DNA of 64,000 nt from Nocardia arthritidis NBRC 100137 (lineage in GTDB: Bacteria; Actinomycetota; Actinomycetes; Mycobacteriales; Mycobacteriaceae). The translations under genes and the position numbers were made by a program. Below the pieces are notes generated by a model, which worked only from the letters and a program-made list of their open reading frames with translations, was not told the DNA's origin and did not search any database. The DNA lies in assembly GCF_001612765.1 (NCBI RefSeq), contig NZ_BDBB01000047.1:1-64000 (forward strand). Reading direction: 5' to 3'. Shown one piece after another: positions 27,515 through 36,614 of the stretch. Position 1 is the first letter of the stretch; the number at the start of each line of letters is the position of its first letter.

Positions 27515-28795
27515 TCACACGGTGATTTCGGCATGAGCGCGCCCGACACGGTAACGCGTGAAAGCCGGGAACGCGACCGCCGCGAGCACCACCCCCACCA
27601 CCACGAGCACGCCTCCACCGGCGGCGGCTACAGCGGTACCCAGGCTCGCCGCCGCGAAACCGTGGGCAACATCACCGACCCGCGGGCCGCCCGCGACGAC
27701 CACGGTGAACACCCCTTGCAACCGTCCGCGCAGATCGTCGGTGGCCACCGTCTGCAGCATCGTGACCCGCAGCGCGGCCGAGACCATATCCACCGCGCCA
27801 CCGAAGGCCGAGCAGGCCAGCGCGATCCACAAGCCCGCGCCGAGGGCGAGGCCGTGGCCGGTGAGTCCGACGGCGAGGCCGAAGCCGACCATGGCCAGCC
27901 CCCACAGCGCGATGCACACCAGCACGGCGAGGCCCTGCCTGCGGATACGCGGGATCCAGCCGGAGAACACGCCGCCGAGCACCGCACCCGCCGACATCGA
28001 GGCGAACAGCAGGCCGAGCGCGACACCTCCGGTTGCCGGGTCGCCGAAGGTCTCGTGCGCGATCTGCGGGAACAGCGCACGCGGCATGCCGAACACCATC
28101 GCGATCACGTCGACCGCGAACGACGCGAGCAGCACCCGCTGCGTGGCGAGGTAGCCGAAACCGTCGAGCACCGTGCGGAATCCGGCGCGGCGCGCCGTTC
28201 CGGTCGGCGGCAGCGCGGGCAGCCGCCACACCGCCCACAGGGTGGCCAGCAGCGCGACGGCGTCGATCAGGTAGAGCGTGGCGAGGCCGACCATGGGGAT
28301 GAGCGCACCGGCCAGCACCGGCCCGGCGATGGCGCCGAACTGCATCACCGTCATGTTCAGCGAATTCGCCGCGGCCAGCTGGCCTTCCGGCAGCAGACGG
28401 GGAATGGTGGCGCTGCGGGTGGGCTGATTCACCGCGAAGAACGCCTGCTGCACGGCGAACAGACCGAGCACGAGCCATACGTTCTGCACCCCGGCCGCCG
28501 CTTGCAGCCAGAAGGCCAGCGCCGTGAGCCCGGTGCCCGAATTCGTGATCAGCAGGAGTCTGCGCCGGTCCAGTACGTCGGCGAGCGCGCCACCCCACAG
28601 ACCGAACACGATCAGCGGCACCAAGCCGAACAGCCCGGCCAGGCCGACGTAGCCGGAACTGCCGGTGATCTGGAAGATCTGCTGCGGCACCGCGACCACC
28701 GACAGCTGCGCGCCGATCATGGTGACGATGCCCGAACTCCACAGGCGTCGGTAGTCCGGATTTCGCAGCGGAGTGATGTCGGCGAGCAGTTTCAC
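27515..28795 (-). CDS. MFS transporter, EntS/YbdA-like drug or siderophore exporter
   Basis: A 426-residue protein with about 12 hydrophobic segments, starting RNPDYRRLWSSGIVTMIGAQLSVVAVPQQIFQ. The loop between helices 2 and 3 is GGALADVLDRRRLLL, the usual MFS loop of this subfamily. This MFS_3 type includes the enterobactin exporter EntS, but no siderophore genes are nearby, so the substrate is open. It sits on the same strand as pdxH (69 bases apart) and upstream of gltA. Confidence 0.85.
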   Translation of the reverse strand: MKLLADITPLRNPDYRRLWSSGIVTMIGAQLSVVAVPQQIFQITGSSGYVGLAGLFGLVPLIVFGLWGGALADVLDRRRLLLITNSGTGLTALAFWLQAAAGVQNVWLVLGLFAVQQAFFAVNQPTRSATIPRLLPEGQLAAANSLNMTVMQFGAIAGPVLAGALIPMVGLATLYLIDAVALLATLWAVWRLPALPPTGTARRAGFRTVLDGFGYLATQRVLLASFAVDVIAMVFGMPRALFPQIAHETFGDPATGGVALGLLFASMSAGAVLGGVFSGWIPRIRRQGLAVLVCIALWGLAMVGFGLAVGLTGHGLALGAGLWIALACSAFGGAVDMVSAALRVTMLQTVATDDLRGRLQGVFTVVVAGGPRVGDVAHGFAAASLGTAVAAAGGGVLVVVGVVLAAVAFPAFTRYRVGRAHAEITV

Positions 28796-28863
28796 CGCCG
28801 CAGCGTATGCAGTCGTCCCGGCCGGTTCGACGCGAGAATTGTCACGGGCCCGCGGGGAATACG

Positions 28864-29556
28864 TCAGGGTTGCAAGCGCTCGACCGTGGTCGTCCCGTCC
28901 TCGATCCGCACCCGGATGCGGTTGTGCAGCCTGCCGCGCCGCCCTTGCCAGAACTCGACCTCGTCGGGACGCACCAGGAAGCCACCCCAGTGCGGCGGTA
29001 CGGGGATCTCGTCGATATCGGCGAAGCGCGCGGTCGCCTCGGCCAGTGTGCGATCCAGTTCGGCCCGCGAGCCGATCGGCTGGGACTGGCGCGACGCCCA
29101 GGCGCCCAGTTGCGAGTCCCGCGGCCTGGAACGCCAGTACGCCGCCGTCGTCTCGGCGGGGACCCGCTCGACCGCGCCGCGCAGATGCACCTGCCTGCCC
29201 AGCGCGGGCCAGACGAAGGTGACCGCGGCGTACGGCACGGCGGTCAGCTGAGCGCCTTTGGCGGACTCGTAATTGGTGTAGAAGATCACACCCTCCGGCG
29301 AGAGCCCTTTACACAGCACGGTCCGCGCGACCGGCCGGGGTGTGCCGTCGGCCACCGACACCGTGGCCAGCACCATGGCGTTGGGTTCGGCGATGCCCAC
29401 CGCGGTGGCCTGTTCGATCCAATGCCGCAACAGCGGCTCCCAGCCACCGGCGAGCCAGGTCTCGTCCAGGTCGACGTCGTCGTTGCCGCCGTGCGGAAGG
29501 CCGCCGTAGTCGACCCGCATGGCCGCCAGATCCGATGAAGTGTCCAGGTCACCCAT
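28864..29556 (-). CDS. pdxH: Pyridoxamine 5'-phosphate oxidase
   Basis: An FMN-dependent oxidase of 230 residues that makes pyridoxal phosphate. Diagnostic segments are NAMVLATVSVADGTPRPVARTVLCKG, FYTNYESAKGAQL, VHLRGAVERV, RPRDSQLGAWASRQSQPI and the C-terminal RLHNRIRVRIEDG...ERLQP. Length matches E. coli PdxH. It is divergent from the second citrate synthase. The product is the cofactor of SerC encoded 2.4 kb away. Confidence 0.92.
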   Translation of the reverse strand: MGDLDTSSDLAAMRVDYGGLPHGGNDDVDLDETWLAGGWEPLLRHWIEQATAVGIAEPNAMVLATVSVADGTPRPVARTVLCKGLSPEGVIFYTNYESAKGAQLTAVPYAAVTFVWPALGRQVHLRGAVERVPAETTAAYWRSRPRDSQLGAWASRQSQPIGSRAELDRTLAEATARFADIDEIPVPPHWGGFLVRPDEVEFWQGRRGRLHNRIRVRIEDGTTTVERLQP

Positions 29557-29677
29557 GGGCCAGACGTTACTCCCCGGTAGCAGCGAGCTAAGGTTTTGAT
29601 GATCGGCATGTGCTCGTCAAATCCGACATCTTCCCATCGGCGAGAACGTGTGAACCAAGTGCAAGGAGAGTCGCGAC

Positions 29678-30826
29678 ATGACTACCAGCCCCGCGGTTTC
29701 CGGTGGGCAGGCCACCGTCCCCAGTGATTTCGTCAGCGGCCTCGAGGGCGTGGTGGCGTTCACCACCGATATCGCCGAACCCGACAAGGACGGCGGCGCG
29801 CTGCGCTACCGCGGCGTCGACATCGAGGACCTGGTCGAAGGCCGGGTGACCTTCGGTGACGTGTGGGCGCTGCTGGTCGACGGATCGTTCGGGCGCGGCC
29901 TGCCGCCCGCCGAACCCTTCCCGCTCCCGGTGCACACCGGCGACGTGCGCGTCGACGTGCAGGCCGGGCTGGCCATGCTCGCGCCGATCTGGGGCTACCA
30001 GCCCCTGCTGGACATCGACGACGAGACCGCCCGCGAGAACCTCGCCCGCGCCTCGGTCATGGCGTTGTCCTACGTCGCGCAGTCCGCTCGCGGCATCTAC
30101 CAGCCCGCTGTCCCGCAGAAGAAGATCGATGAGTGCACCACGGTCACCGAGCGCTTCATGACCCGGTGGAAGGGTGATCCCGACCCGCGTCACACCGAGG
30201 CCATCGACGCCTACTGGGTCTCCGCCGCCGAGCACGGCATGAACGCCTCCACCTTCACCTCCCGGGTGATCGCCTCGACCGGCGCCGATGTCGCGGCCGC
30301 GCTGTCCGGCGCGATCGGCGCCATGTCCGGTCCGCTGCACGGCGGCGCGCCCGCGCGCGTGCTGCCGATGATCGAGGAGGTCGAGCGGTCGGGCGACGCG
30401 CGAGCCCTGGTCAAGGGCATCCTGGACCGCAAGGAGAAGCTGATGGGCTTCGGTCACCGGGTCTACCGGGCCGAGGACCCGCGCGCCCGCGTCCTGCGCG
30501 CCACCGCGAAGCGGCTGGCCGCGCCGCGCTACGAGGTCGCCGCCGCGCTCGAGCAGGCCGCCCTGGCGGAGCTGCGCGAGCGTCGTCCGGACCGCGCCAT
30601 CGAGACCAATGTGGAGTTCTGGGCCGCGGTGATCCTGGACTTCGCCGAGGTGCCCGCGCACATGATGCCGGCCATGTTCACCTGCGGCCGCACCGCGGGC
30701 TGGTGCGCGCACATCCTGGAGCAGAAGCAGCTGGGCAAGCTGGTGCGCCCGGCGGCCATCTACACCGGCCCCGGCCCCCGCAAGCCCGAAGAGGTCGCGG
30801 GCTGGGCGACGATCGCGCACACGTAG
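29678..30826 (+). CDS. citA: Citrate synthase 2 (CitA-like, short type)
   Basis: A 382-residue citrate/methylcitrate synthase-family enzyme. Visible motifs are GALRYRGVDIEDL, STGADVAAALSGAIGAMSGPLHGGAPAR, MGFGHRVYRAEDPRA and the C-terminal RPAAIYTGPGPR. It is shorter than GltA2 and lacks its N-terminal domain, matching M. tuberculosis CitA (Rv0889c). AAGGAGAG lies upstream of the ATG, and a strong hairpin follows the stop. Whether it prefers acetyl-CoA or propionyl-CoA cannot be read from sequence. Confidence 0.9.
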   Translation: MTTSPAVSGGQATVPSDFVSGLEGVVAFTTDIAEPDKDGGALRYRGVDIEDLVEGRVTFGDVWALLVDGSFGRGLPPAEPFPLPVHTGDVRVDVQAGLAMLAPIWGYQPLLDIDDETARENLARASVMALSYVAQSARGIYQPAVPQKKIDECTTVTERFMTRWKGDPDPRHTEAIDAYWVSAAEHGMNASTFTSRVIASTGADVAAALSGAIGAMSGPLHGGAPARVLPMIEEVERSGDARALVKGILDRKEKLMGFGHRVYRAEDPRARVLRATAKRLAAPRYEVAAALEQAALAELRERRPDRAIETNVEFWAAVILDFAEVPAHMMPAMFTCGRTAGWCAHILEQKQLGKLVRPAAIYTGPGPRKPEEVAGWATIAHT

Positions 30827-30850
30827 CCGAAGACACCAACGCACGGCCGC

Positions 30851-30898
30851 GAGCCGGACGTGACGCGGAAGACGTTGTGCCGCGGTCACGTCCGGCTC
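30851..30898. terminator. Strong hairpin after citA, probable terminator
   Basis: A near-perfect 18-bp stem (GAGCCGGACGTGAC plus GCGG, with one bulged G on the right arm) closes an 11-base loop, 25 bases after the citA stop. There is no U-tract, as in many actinobacterial terminators. Confidence 0.65.
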
Positions 30899-31001
30899 TC
30901 GTAGCACCCGGGGGGAAGCCGGCGGACCAGAGGGATGCCGACAAAGGAATATCCGGACGGGGAATGCTCGGCGTCGGCGCCGTGCCGGCCGCGCGGGCAC
31001 C

Positions 31002-31248
31002 GCGCATTACGACGATATCGCGGTGTCCATCGTCAACGAATTGGGCGAAACCCCGGTCGGATTCGGTATCACCGCCGATTTCGGCGCGACCGCGTCGGCC
31101 GCCGAAGTGCAATCGGCGATGAATGCCACCGCCCCGGGCGCTATTGCACTAACCCATATGCACCGGCCGCATTCGGGAATCGCGGCGGGCATGGTCGCGA
31201 CGCTGCCCGAAGATCCGCGAGGTGGGTTTCACCCTCGTGCATCTGTAG
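31002..31248 (+). pseudogene. Decayed C-terminal remnant of a polysaccharide deacetylase
   Basis: One frame reads SIVNELGETPVGFGITADFGATASAAEVQ and then a block with PGAIALTHMHRPHSGIAAGMVATLP. This is the C-terminal metal-site region of NodB-type polysaccharide deacetylases, where the usual text is close to PGSIxLxHMNxPxSGTAAG. At about 31207-31210 the frame shifts by one base, and the continuation KIREVGFTLVHL followed by TAG fits the usual family end. The N-terminal catalytic part is missing, and no start or ribosome site is present. It is therefore a truncated and frameshifted remnant. Confidence 0.7.
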
Positions 31249-31271
31249 CCGGTCGGCCGAATTCGCCGCGA

Positions 31272-31910
31272 TCACTCCTCGAGCGACGCGATCCAGTCGA
31301 CGGCGACTGTTTCGCCGTGGTCGACCTCGAAGAAGGCGACCTCCAGATGCTGGCCCAGGTCGACGAGACGGATGGCGTGCAACGGCACCGGCTGGACCAG
31401 CCGCACCCGCCACGGTTTGGACTCGTCCCAGGCGCGCAGTTCGAGGTCCAGACGCAGCACCGGGTCGTCGCGACCGGAGTAGTCGGCCGCGACCGGCGCG
31501 GCGGCGAGCACGGTGGCGTCGGCGCGGCGGCCGTCGGCGAGGATCTTCGCGATGCTCGCCCGGCCGGATTCCTCGAGGTCGGGCACGTACAGCACGAGGC
31601 GATCGCGGTCGCGCGGGTCCACCCGGCAGCACACGACGTCGCCCGCCCGCATCCACTCCAGGTCCGCGTCCGCCACCCGTTGCCGCACCCTGCTCTCATA
31701 GGGGAACTCCCCAGCCAGCTGCACCCGCACCCAGAACACGTGCCCCGGTTCGGTGCGCCGCGGACGCACGCCGAGGATCGTCGCGGTCCCCGCCTCCCCT
31801 CGGATCAGCAACTCCCGCCGCATCGCGTCCGAGACCGTCGCACCGCGCAGCCGGAAATTCCGTGCCCGCTCGCGCAGTCGCCACCCCGAGTTAGCTGACG
31901 GCATGCTCAT
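31272..31910 (-). CDS. Conserved hypothetical protein, 212 residues
   Basis: A soluble protein without signal peptide or membrane segments. It appears to hold two related beta-rich segments: residues about 35-105 (GTATILGVRPRRTEPGHVFWVRVQLAGEFPYE) and 115-185 (ADATVLAAAPVAADYSGRDDPVLRLDLELRAWDESKPWRVRLVQPVP). Each has an ATxL opening and a VRL strand, suggesting an internal duplication. I do not recognise a function. It is divergent from serC with only 64 bases between starts, so the two promoters must overlap. Confidence 0.7.
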   Translation of the reverse strand: MSMPSANSGWRLRERARNFRLRGATVSDAMRRELLIRGEAGTATILGVRPRRTEPGHVFWVRVQLAGEFPYESRVRQRVADADLEWMRAGDVVCCRVDPRDRDRLVLYVPDLEESGRASIAKILADGRRADATVLAAAPVAADYSGRDDPVLRLDLELRAWDESKPWRVRLVQPVPLHAIRLVDLGQHLEVAFFEVDHGETVAVDWIASLEE

Positions 31911-31974
31911 GGGCGCTTACGTTAGCCGGAGTGTGGGCGTCGCCACAGCGATACCACCGACTACCCTGTTCGCC

Positions 31975-33099
31975 ATGACCTCTGCGTTTCCGACCATTCC
32001 CGACGATCTCAAGCCCGCCGACGGACGGTTCGGTTGCGGCCCCTCCAAGGTGCGTCCGGAGCAGCTGCAGTCGCTGGTGAACGTCGGCGCCTCGGTGTTC
32101 GGAACCTCGCATCGGCAGAAACCGGTCAAGGACGTGGTGGCGCGCGTGCGCTCGGGCCTGCGCGAGCTGTTCGGCCTGCCGGACGGCTACGAGGTCGTCC
32201 TCGGCAACGGCGGCACCACCGCCTTCTGGGACGCCGCCGCGTTCGGGCTGGTCCGGGAGCGTTCCCTGCACCTGACCAACGGTGAGTTCAGCTCGAAGTT
32301 CGCCGCGGTGACCAAGGGCAATCCGTTCATCGGCGATCCGATCGTGGTCTCGGCCGAGCCGGGCAGCGCGCCGGAGCCGGTGTCGGACCCGTCGGCGGAC
32401 CTGATCGGCTGGGCGCACAACGAGACCTCGACCGGTGTCTCCATCCCGGTCCGGCGTCCCGCGGGCTCGGAACACGCGCTCATCGCCATCGACGCCACCT
32501 CCGGCGCGGGCGGCCTCCCGGTGACCATCACCGACGCCGATGTCTACTACTTCGCCCCGCAGAAGTGCTTCGCCTCCGACGGTGGCCTGTGGGTCGCGCT
32601 GATGAGCCCGGCCGCGCTGGCCCGGGTGGAGGAGATCAAGGCCTCGGGCCGTTGGACGCCCGATTTCCTGTCGCTGCCGATCGCGATCGACAACAGCACC
32701 AAGAACCAGACCTACAACACCCCCGCGCTGGGCACCCTGCTGCTGTTCGCCGACCAGATCGAATGGCTCAACGGCAACGGCGGCCTGGACTGGGCGGTCA
32801 AGCGCACGCTGGACTCGTCGTCGCGGCTGTACTCCTGGGCCGAGTCGAGCGAGTACGCCACCCCGTATGTCACGGACCCGGCGCACCGCTCGCAGGTGGT
32901 GGGCACCATCGATTTCGCCGACTCGGTCGACGCGGCCGCGGTGGCGAAGATCCTGCGCGCCAACGGCATCGTGGACACCGAGCCCTACCGCAAGCTGGGC
33001 CGAAACCAGCTGCGTATCGGCATGTTCCCGGCGATCGATCCGGACGACGTCAGCCAGCTGACCCGCGCCGTCGACTGGGTCGTGCAGAATCTCGGCTGA
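31975..33099 (+). CDS. serC: Phosphoserine aminotransferase
   Basis: A PLP enzyme of 374 residues for the second step of serine biosynthesis (also used in PLP synthesis). The N-terminus reads DGRFGCGPSKVRPEQL. The PLP Lys lies in YFAPQKCFASDGG and the phosphate loop in GNGGTTAFWDAA. This is the actinobacterial class matching Rv0884c. The ATG at 31975 was chosen because the conserved protein begins there; upstream frame belongs to the divergent gene. It lies directly upstream of sepH, as in mycobacteria. Confidence 0.93.
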   Translation: MTSAFPTIPDDLKPADGRFGCGPSKVRPEQLQSLVNVGASVFGTSHRQKPVKDVVARVRSGLRELFGLPDGYEVVLGNGGTTAFWDAAAFGLVRERSLHLTNGEFSSKFAAVTKGNPFIGDPIVVSAEPGSAPEPVSDPSADLIGWAHNETSTGVSIPVRRPAGSEHALIAIDATSGAGGLPVTITDADVYYFAPQKCFASDGGLWVALMSPAALARVEEIKASGRWTPDFLSLPIAIDNSTKNQTYNTPALGTLLLFADQIEWLNGNGGLDWAVKRTLDSSSRLYSWAESSEYATPYVTDPAHRSQVVGTIDFADSVDAAAVAKILRANGIVDTEPYRKLGRNQLRIGMFPAIDPDDVSQLTRAVDWVVQNLG

Positions 33100-33191
33100 G
33101 CGCCGCGTATTTCGACCCGACGGCCGCAACACGCCCGGGATCGACACGCCGCAGAATTAGGCGCGGCGGAGCAAACAGAGCAGATTAGCGG

Positions 33192-33223
33192 GGCACGGAC
33201 GTCTCTCCGGAGATTTCCGTGCC
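33192..33223 (+). terminator. Candidate terminator hairpin after serC
   Basis: Arms GGCACGGA and TCCGTGCC pair around an inner palindrome (TCTCCGGAGA), 93 bases after the serC stop and 87 bases before the sepH start. Confidence 0.4.
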
Positions 33224-33309
33224 GCGTGTCCTGCCCCATGAATCTCAGATGTGCACTACTGTTTCGGAAAGTGGGCGGTGTCGCGAGTCGACGCGATAAG
33301 GAGGTAACG

Positions 33310-34342
33310 GTGCGTGAACTTCGAGTGATCGGGGTGACGCCCGACTCCACGCACATCGTGTGTATCGACACCGAGTCCGGTCAGAAGTTCCGGCTGCCCG
33401 CCGACGACAAACTGCGAGCCGCCGCGCGCGGAGACCTTGCCCGATTCGGCCAGATTGAGATCGAAATGGAAGCAACTATGCGTCCCCGCGATATCCAGGC
33501 CCGTATTCGCGCAGGGGCCTCCGTAGAACAGGTCACCGAAGAATCCGGAATGCCGGCCAGTCGCGTCGAGCGATTCGCCTATCCGGTCCTGCTGGAGCGA
33601 GCCCGCGCCGCCGAACTCGCTCAGAAGGCGCATCCGGTCCGCCCCGACGGTCCCGCTGTGGACACCCTCATCGATGTGGTCACCGCCGCGTTCACCGCTC
33701 GCGGGCACAACATCGAGGGCGCCGAATGGGACGCCTGGAAGGACGAGAAGGGCTACTGGGTCGCCCAGTTGCAGTGGCAGAACGGGCGTTCCGAGATCGC
33801 CGCGCACTGGCGTTACCAGCCGGACGCGCACGGCGGCTCGGTCTCACCGCTCGACGATCCGGCTTCCGATCTGATCGATCCGGATTTCGGGCGCGCGCTG
33901 CGCGGGCTGGCGACGATCGTGCCGCCCGAACCCGAACCGGCTCCGGCACAGCCGGAACCGGTGGTCGAACCGCGTCCCGCCCCCGCCCCGGCTGCGCCGC
34001 CCACGCGGACAGCGAGCCGGCAGAGTCAGCCCACGCTGGACGAATACTACGAACAGCGGGCCGTCGCGGCCGGCGGTAGCGCCGCCGCGATCCCGGCGGC
34101 CACCAGCACCGCGCCCGCAGCGCCCGGTGCCACCGCCCCCCGCGGCTGCCGGCAACGCGGTGCCCGCCAACGGCGCCGCGACCACCGCCGATGAGCCCGC
34201 CGCGCCGGCGCCCGCGATCACCGAGGAGCCCGCGAAGCCCTCGGCCAAGGCTCCGGCGAAGCCGAGTCGCGCCAAGCGCGGCAAGGCTCCGATGCCGTCC
34301 TGGGAGGACGTGCTGCTCGGGGTGCGCAGCTCGGGTCACTGA
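33310..34342 (+). CDS. sepH: SepH-like cell division protein, interrupted by a +1 frameshift in a C6 run
   Basis: Actinobacterial SepH binds FtsZ and supports Z-ring assembly. The GTG at 33310 has a perfect AAGGAGGT site. The N-terminal DUF3071 domain (VRELRVIGVTPDSTHIV through about residue 170, helix-turn-helix-like DIQARIRAGASVEQVTEESG) is followed by a Pro/Ala linker. As deposited the frame stops at 34194 after 294 residues, ending in an Arg-rich nonsense tail. The conserved SepH end (KAPMPSWEDVLLGVRSSGH) is in the next frame and stops at 34342. Removing one C from the six Cs at 34136-34141 restores a 343-residue protein. A real mutation, a sequencing error in the homopolymer, or slippage could explain it. 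The genomic place after serC matches Rv0883c. Confidence 0.85.
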
Positions 34343-34458
34343 GCCCTTCCCCGCCGCGTCTGGTCTTCCGGTAGTACCGATCCCGGACGCACGAGCGCGT
34401 TCGAGCTCCGGATATTTCCGTGCAGCACCCGTGCGCTCGCGAAAACAGTGATCACGAA

Positions 34459-34494
34459 CCGGTGTTCGCGGTGCGAAGCCGCACCGCGACCGGT
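34459..34494 (+). terminator. Candidate terminator hairpin downstream of sepH
   Basis: The core is a perfect 9-bp stem (CGCGGTGCG / CGCACCGCG, loop AAGC), extended by ACCGGT arms across a 3-4 base bulge. It lies 117 bases after the sepH stop in an otherwise gene-free 292-base gap. Confidence 0.5.
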
Positions 34495-34634
34495 GCGGGG
34501 CGGGTAAATTCTCGGTGTGGTCGACGACGTGCGTCGGCGCCGGGCAGGTCACCGCAGCGGTGCGCCGGTCGGCGCCTCCGGGCGTTGCTCGAAGTTCGCG
34601 GAGTTGATTCGTGCAACTATCGGGAGGTGCCGGA

Positions 34635-35378
34635 ATGCTATCCAAGGCTTGGTCGCTCTGGTACGTCGACGCACCCGATCCCCGTACTGTGCTGCGCGCG
34701 AACCACAATCCGGATCCCTCGGCCGCCCTGGCACTGGCGAAGCAACTGCACGAGGACCGCGATGTGCAGCCGATCATGGTCGGCACACTCGCGGGTTGCG
34801 CGGGCCCGGCTGCCGATGAGGTGTGCATCGGCTGCTTTCCCGGCGTGACGGTGCTGTGCTCGGCCCAGTCCGCGCGCATCCACCCGACCGAGATCCCGGA
34901 GTTGCTGGTGCGGCCGCTTGCCTCGGAGCACACCTACTTGGTGTCGTTCGACATCGAGCACGGCTGGGGCGCGTTCGCCCATTGGGAGCGCGGCGAGTTC
35001 CGCAGGTCGTTCAGCTCGACTCGGGTGCGCATCCTGGAGGACGAGGGTCTTCCGCTGGTGTGGGAGCGGCCGTACTGGGCGGGCGAGCATCCGGTGCGCC
35101 GGCGCGCGGGCGAACTGCCCGACCCCCATTCGCTGCCGTTCGATCCGCCGGACTTCGCCGATGCGGCCAACGACGAATGGCTCGGGTTCCACTACCGCGA
35201 GCCGGCCGCGCCCGGCATGCTCGCGGCGGGCGACATCCTCGTCTGCAAGTTCGCGCTGCACCCCAAGGGCACGGTGCCCGATTCGCCGATGCGCCGCGCG
35301 GCCGATCGCGGAGCGCACGACCCCGCGCGCAGGCGCGGCCTGTTCGGCTGGCTGCGCGGACACGACCCCGTCGGCTAG
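34635..35378 (+). CDS. DUF6928 family protein
   Basis: A 247-residue cytoplasmic protein beginning MLSKAWSLWYVDAPDPRTVLR, with YxxxFDIEHGWGAFAHWERGEFRRSFS in the middle and a C-terminal FHPKG-like CKFALHPKG block. It has a Cys pair (EVCIGCFPG) near residue 65. The pattern fits the DUF6928 family of actinobacterial proteins of unknown function. The ATG at 34635 follows GGGAGGT. It stands alone between sepH and the convergent membrane gene. Confidence 0.7.
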   Translation: MLSKAWSLWYVDAPDPRTVLRANHNPDPSAALALAKQLHEDRDVQPIMVGTLAGCAGPAADEVCIGCFPGVTVLCSAQSARIHPTEIPELLVRPLASEHTYLVSFDIEHGWGAFAHWERGEFRRSFSSTRVRILEDEGLPLVWERPYWAGEHPVRRRAGELPDPHSLPFDPPDFADAANDEWLGFHYREPAAPGMLAAGDILVCKFALHPKGTVPDSPMRRAADRGAHDPARRRGLFGWLRGHDPVG

Positions 35379-35401
35379 CCGCCTCGCCGCGAGCCGCCCG
35401 G

Positions 35402-35701
35402 CTAAGCGGCGAATCCCCCGAGCAGCAGCACGATCCATCCGAGCAGTACACCCGCCGCGCCGCCGCCGATCACCCACCGCGTCACCGGTGCGGAACGCCA
35501 GCGCCAGGCGGTGGGCGCGGCGCCGCCGACCGCGACCAGATTCACCGCCACCGCGAGCAACGGGTGCACTTCGGCCAGCGCGGCCCCGAACGAATACACC
35601 GCGACCGCAGCCAGCAGCGCCACCATCACCGCCACGGTCAGTCCCGCACCCCAAGGCGTCGGGTCCTGGTAGGACGGATACGGTCGATACTGTCCGGTCA
35701 C
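35402..35701 (-). CDS. DUF2537 small membrane protein (Rv0882 type)
   Basis: A 99-residue protein with a short polar N-terminus (VTGQYRPYPSYQDPTPWG) and three hydrophobic segments: TVAVMVALLAAVAVYSFGAAL, LLAVAVNLVAVGGAA and WVIGGGAAGVLLGWIVLLLGGF. The GTG start overlaps the stop of the rRNA methyltransferase gene (GTGA), so the two are translationally coupled. The same pair is Rv0881-Rv0882 in M. tuberculosis. Function unknown. Confidence 0.8.
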   Translation of the reverse strand: MTGQYRPYPSYQDPTPWGAGLTVAVMVALLAAVAVYSFGAALAEVHPLLAVAVNLVAVGGAAPTAWRWRSAPVTRWVIGGGAAGVLLGWIVLLLGGFAA

Positions 35702-36501
35702 GCCGTCCTCACCCGCTCGTAGAACGCCATCGCGGCCGCCGTCGCGACATTGAGCGAATCTGTGCCGGGCGTCATGGGAATGCGCGCGCGAACGTCGGTG
35801 GCCCGCATGGCCTCCTCGGTCAGTCCTGGCCCTTCGGCCCCGAGCAACAACGCCACCCGCTCCCCCGTCATCGCCGCCGCCAGATTCGCCGCCGCCGGAT
35901 GGGGAGTGAGGGCGATGATCTGGAATCCCTTGCGCCGCAGTATATCCAGCCCAGCGGGCCACTCCGGAACGGACGCGAACGGAACCCGCAGCACATGCCC
36001 CATCGACACCCGCACGGCACGGCGGTACAACGGGTCGGCACAGCGGTCGCCGAACAGGATCGCGTCGGCTCCCAGTCCGGCCGCGTTGCGGAACATGGCG
36101 CCGAGGTTCTCGTGGTCGTTGACGCCCTCGAGCACCGCGACGGTGCGCGCCCTCTCGAGCACCTCGTCCACGCCGAGTTCGGCGGGGCGCCGGGCGACGG
36201 CCAGCACGCCGCGGTTGAGGTGGAACCCGACCACCTCGGCCATCACCTCGGCCGTCGCGCGGTAGTACGGCACGTCGACGGCCGCCAGATCGTCGGCGAG
36301 TGCGGCTCGCCTGCGCTCCACGCCGAGCAGCGCGGTGGGCGCGAATCGCGAATCGAGCATCCGCTGGACCACCACCACGCCCTCGGCGATGACCAGCCCC
36401 TTGCGCCCGGGCAGATCGGGCCTGCGGTCGACCGACTTGAGATCACGGAAGTCGTCGACCCTGGGGTCCGCGGGGTCATCGATATCGATCACTTCGGCCA
36501 C
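35698..36501 (-). CDS. SpoU/TrmH-family RNA 2'-O-methyltransferase (Rv0881 type)
   Basis: A 267-residue SPOUT methyltransferase that should methylate a ribose in rRNA or tRNA with S-adenosylmethionine. The three knot motifs are NDHENLGAMFRNAAGLGAD, VALLLGAEGPGLT and IPMTPGTDSLNVATAAAM. The N-terminal 100 residues form an RNA-binding L30-like domain. The GTG at 36501 was preferred because GGATGGAG lies 5 bases upstream; the frame opens at 36525. The target base is not deducible. Confidence 0.87.
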   Translation of the reverse strand: MAEVIDIDDPADPRVDDFRDLKSVDRRPDLPGRKGLVIAEGVVVVQRMLDSRFAPTALLGVERRRAALADDLAAVDVPYYRATAEVMAEVVGFHLNRGVLAVARRPAELGVDEVLERARTVAVLEGVNDHENLGAMFRNAAGLGADAILFGDRCADPLYRRAVRVSMGHVLRVPFASVPEWPAGLDILRRKGFQIIALTPHPAAANLAAAMTGERVALLLGAEGPGLTEEAMRATDVRARIPMTPGTDSLNVATAAAMAFYERVRTA

Positions 36502-36614
36502 CGCTCCATCCTGCCGGGCGGTCACGGCACAGGCCGAATCGGCGTTCGCCCGGCGGTCACGGACCGCCGGAAAATCCGGTGCGGGCGGGTGCGCGAGCGT
36601 GGGATCGTCGAGGC

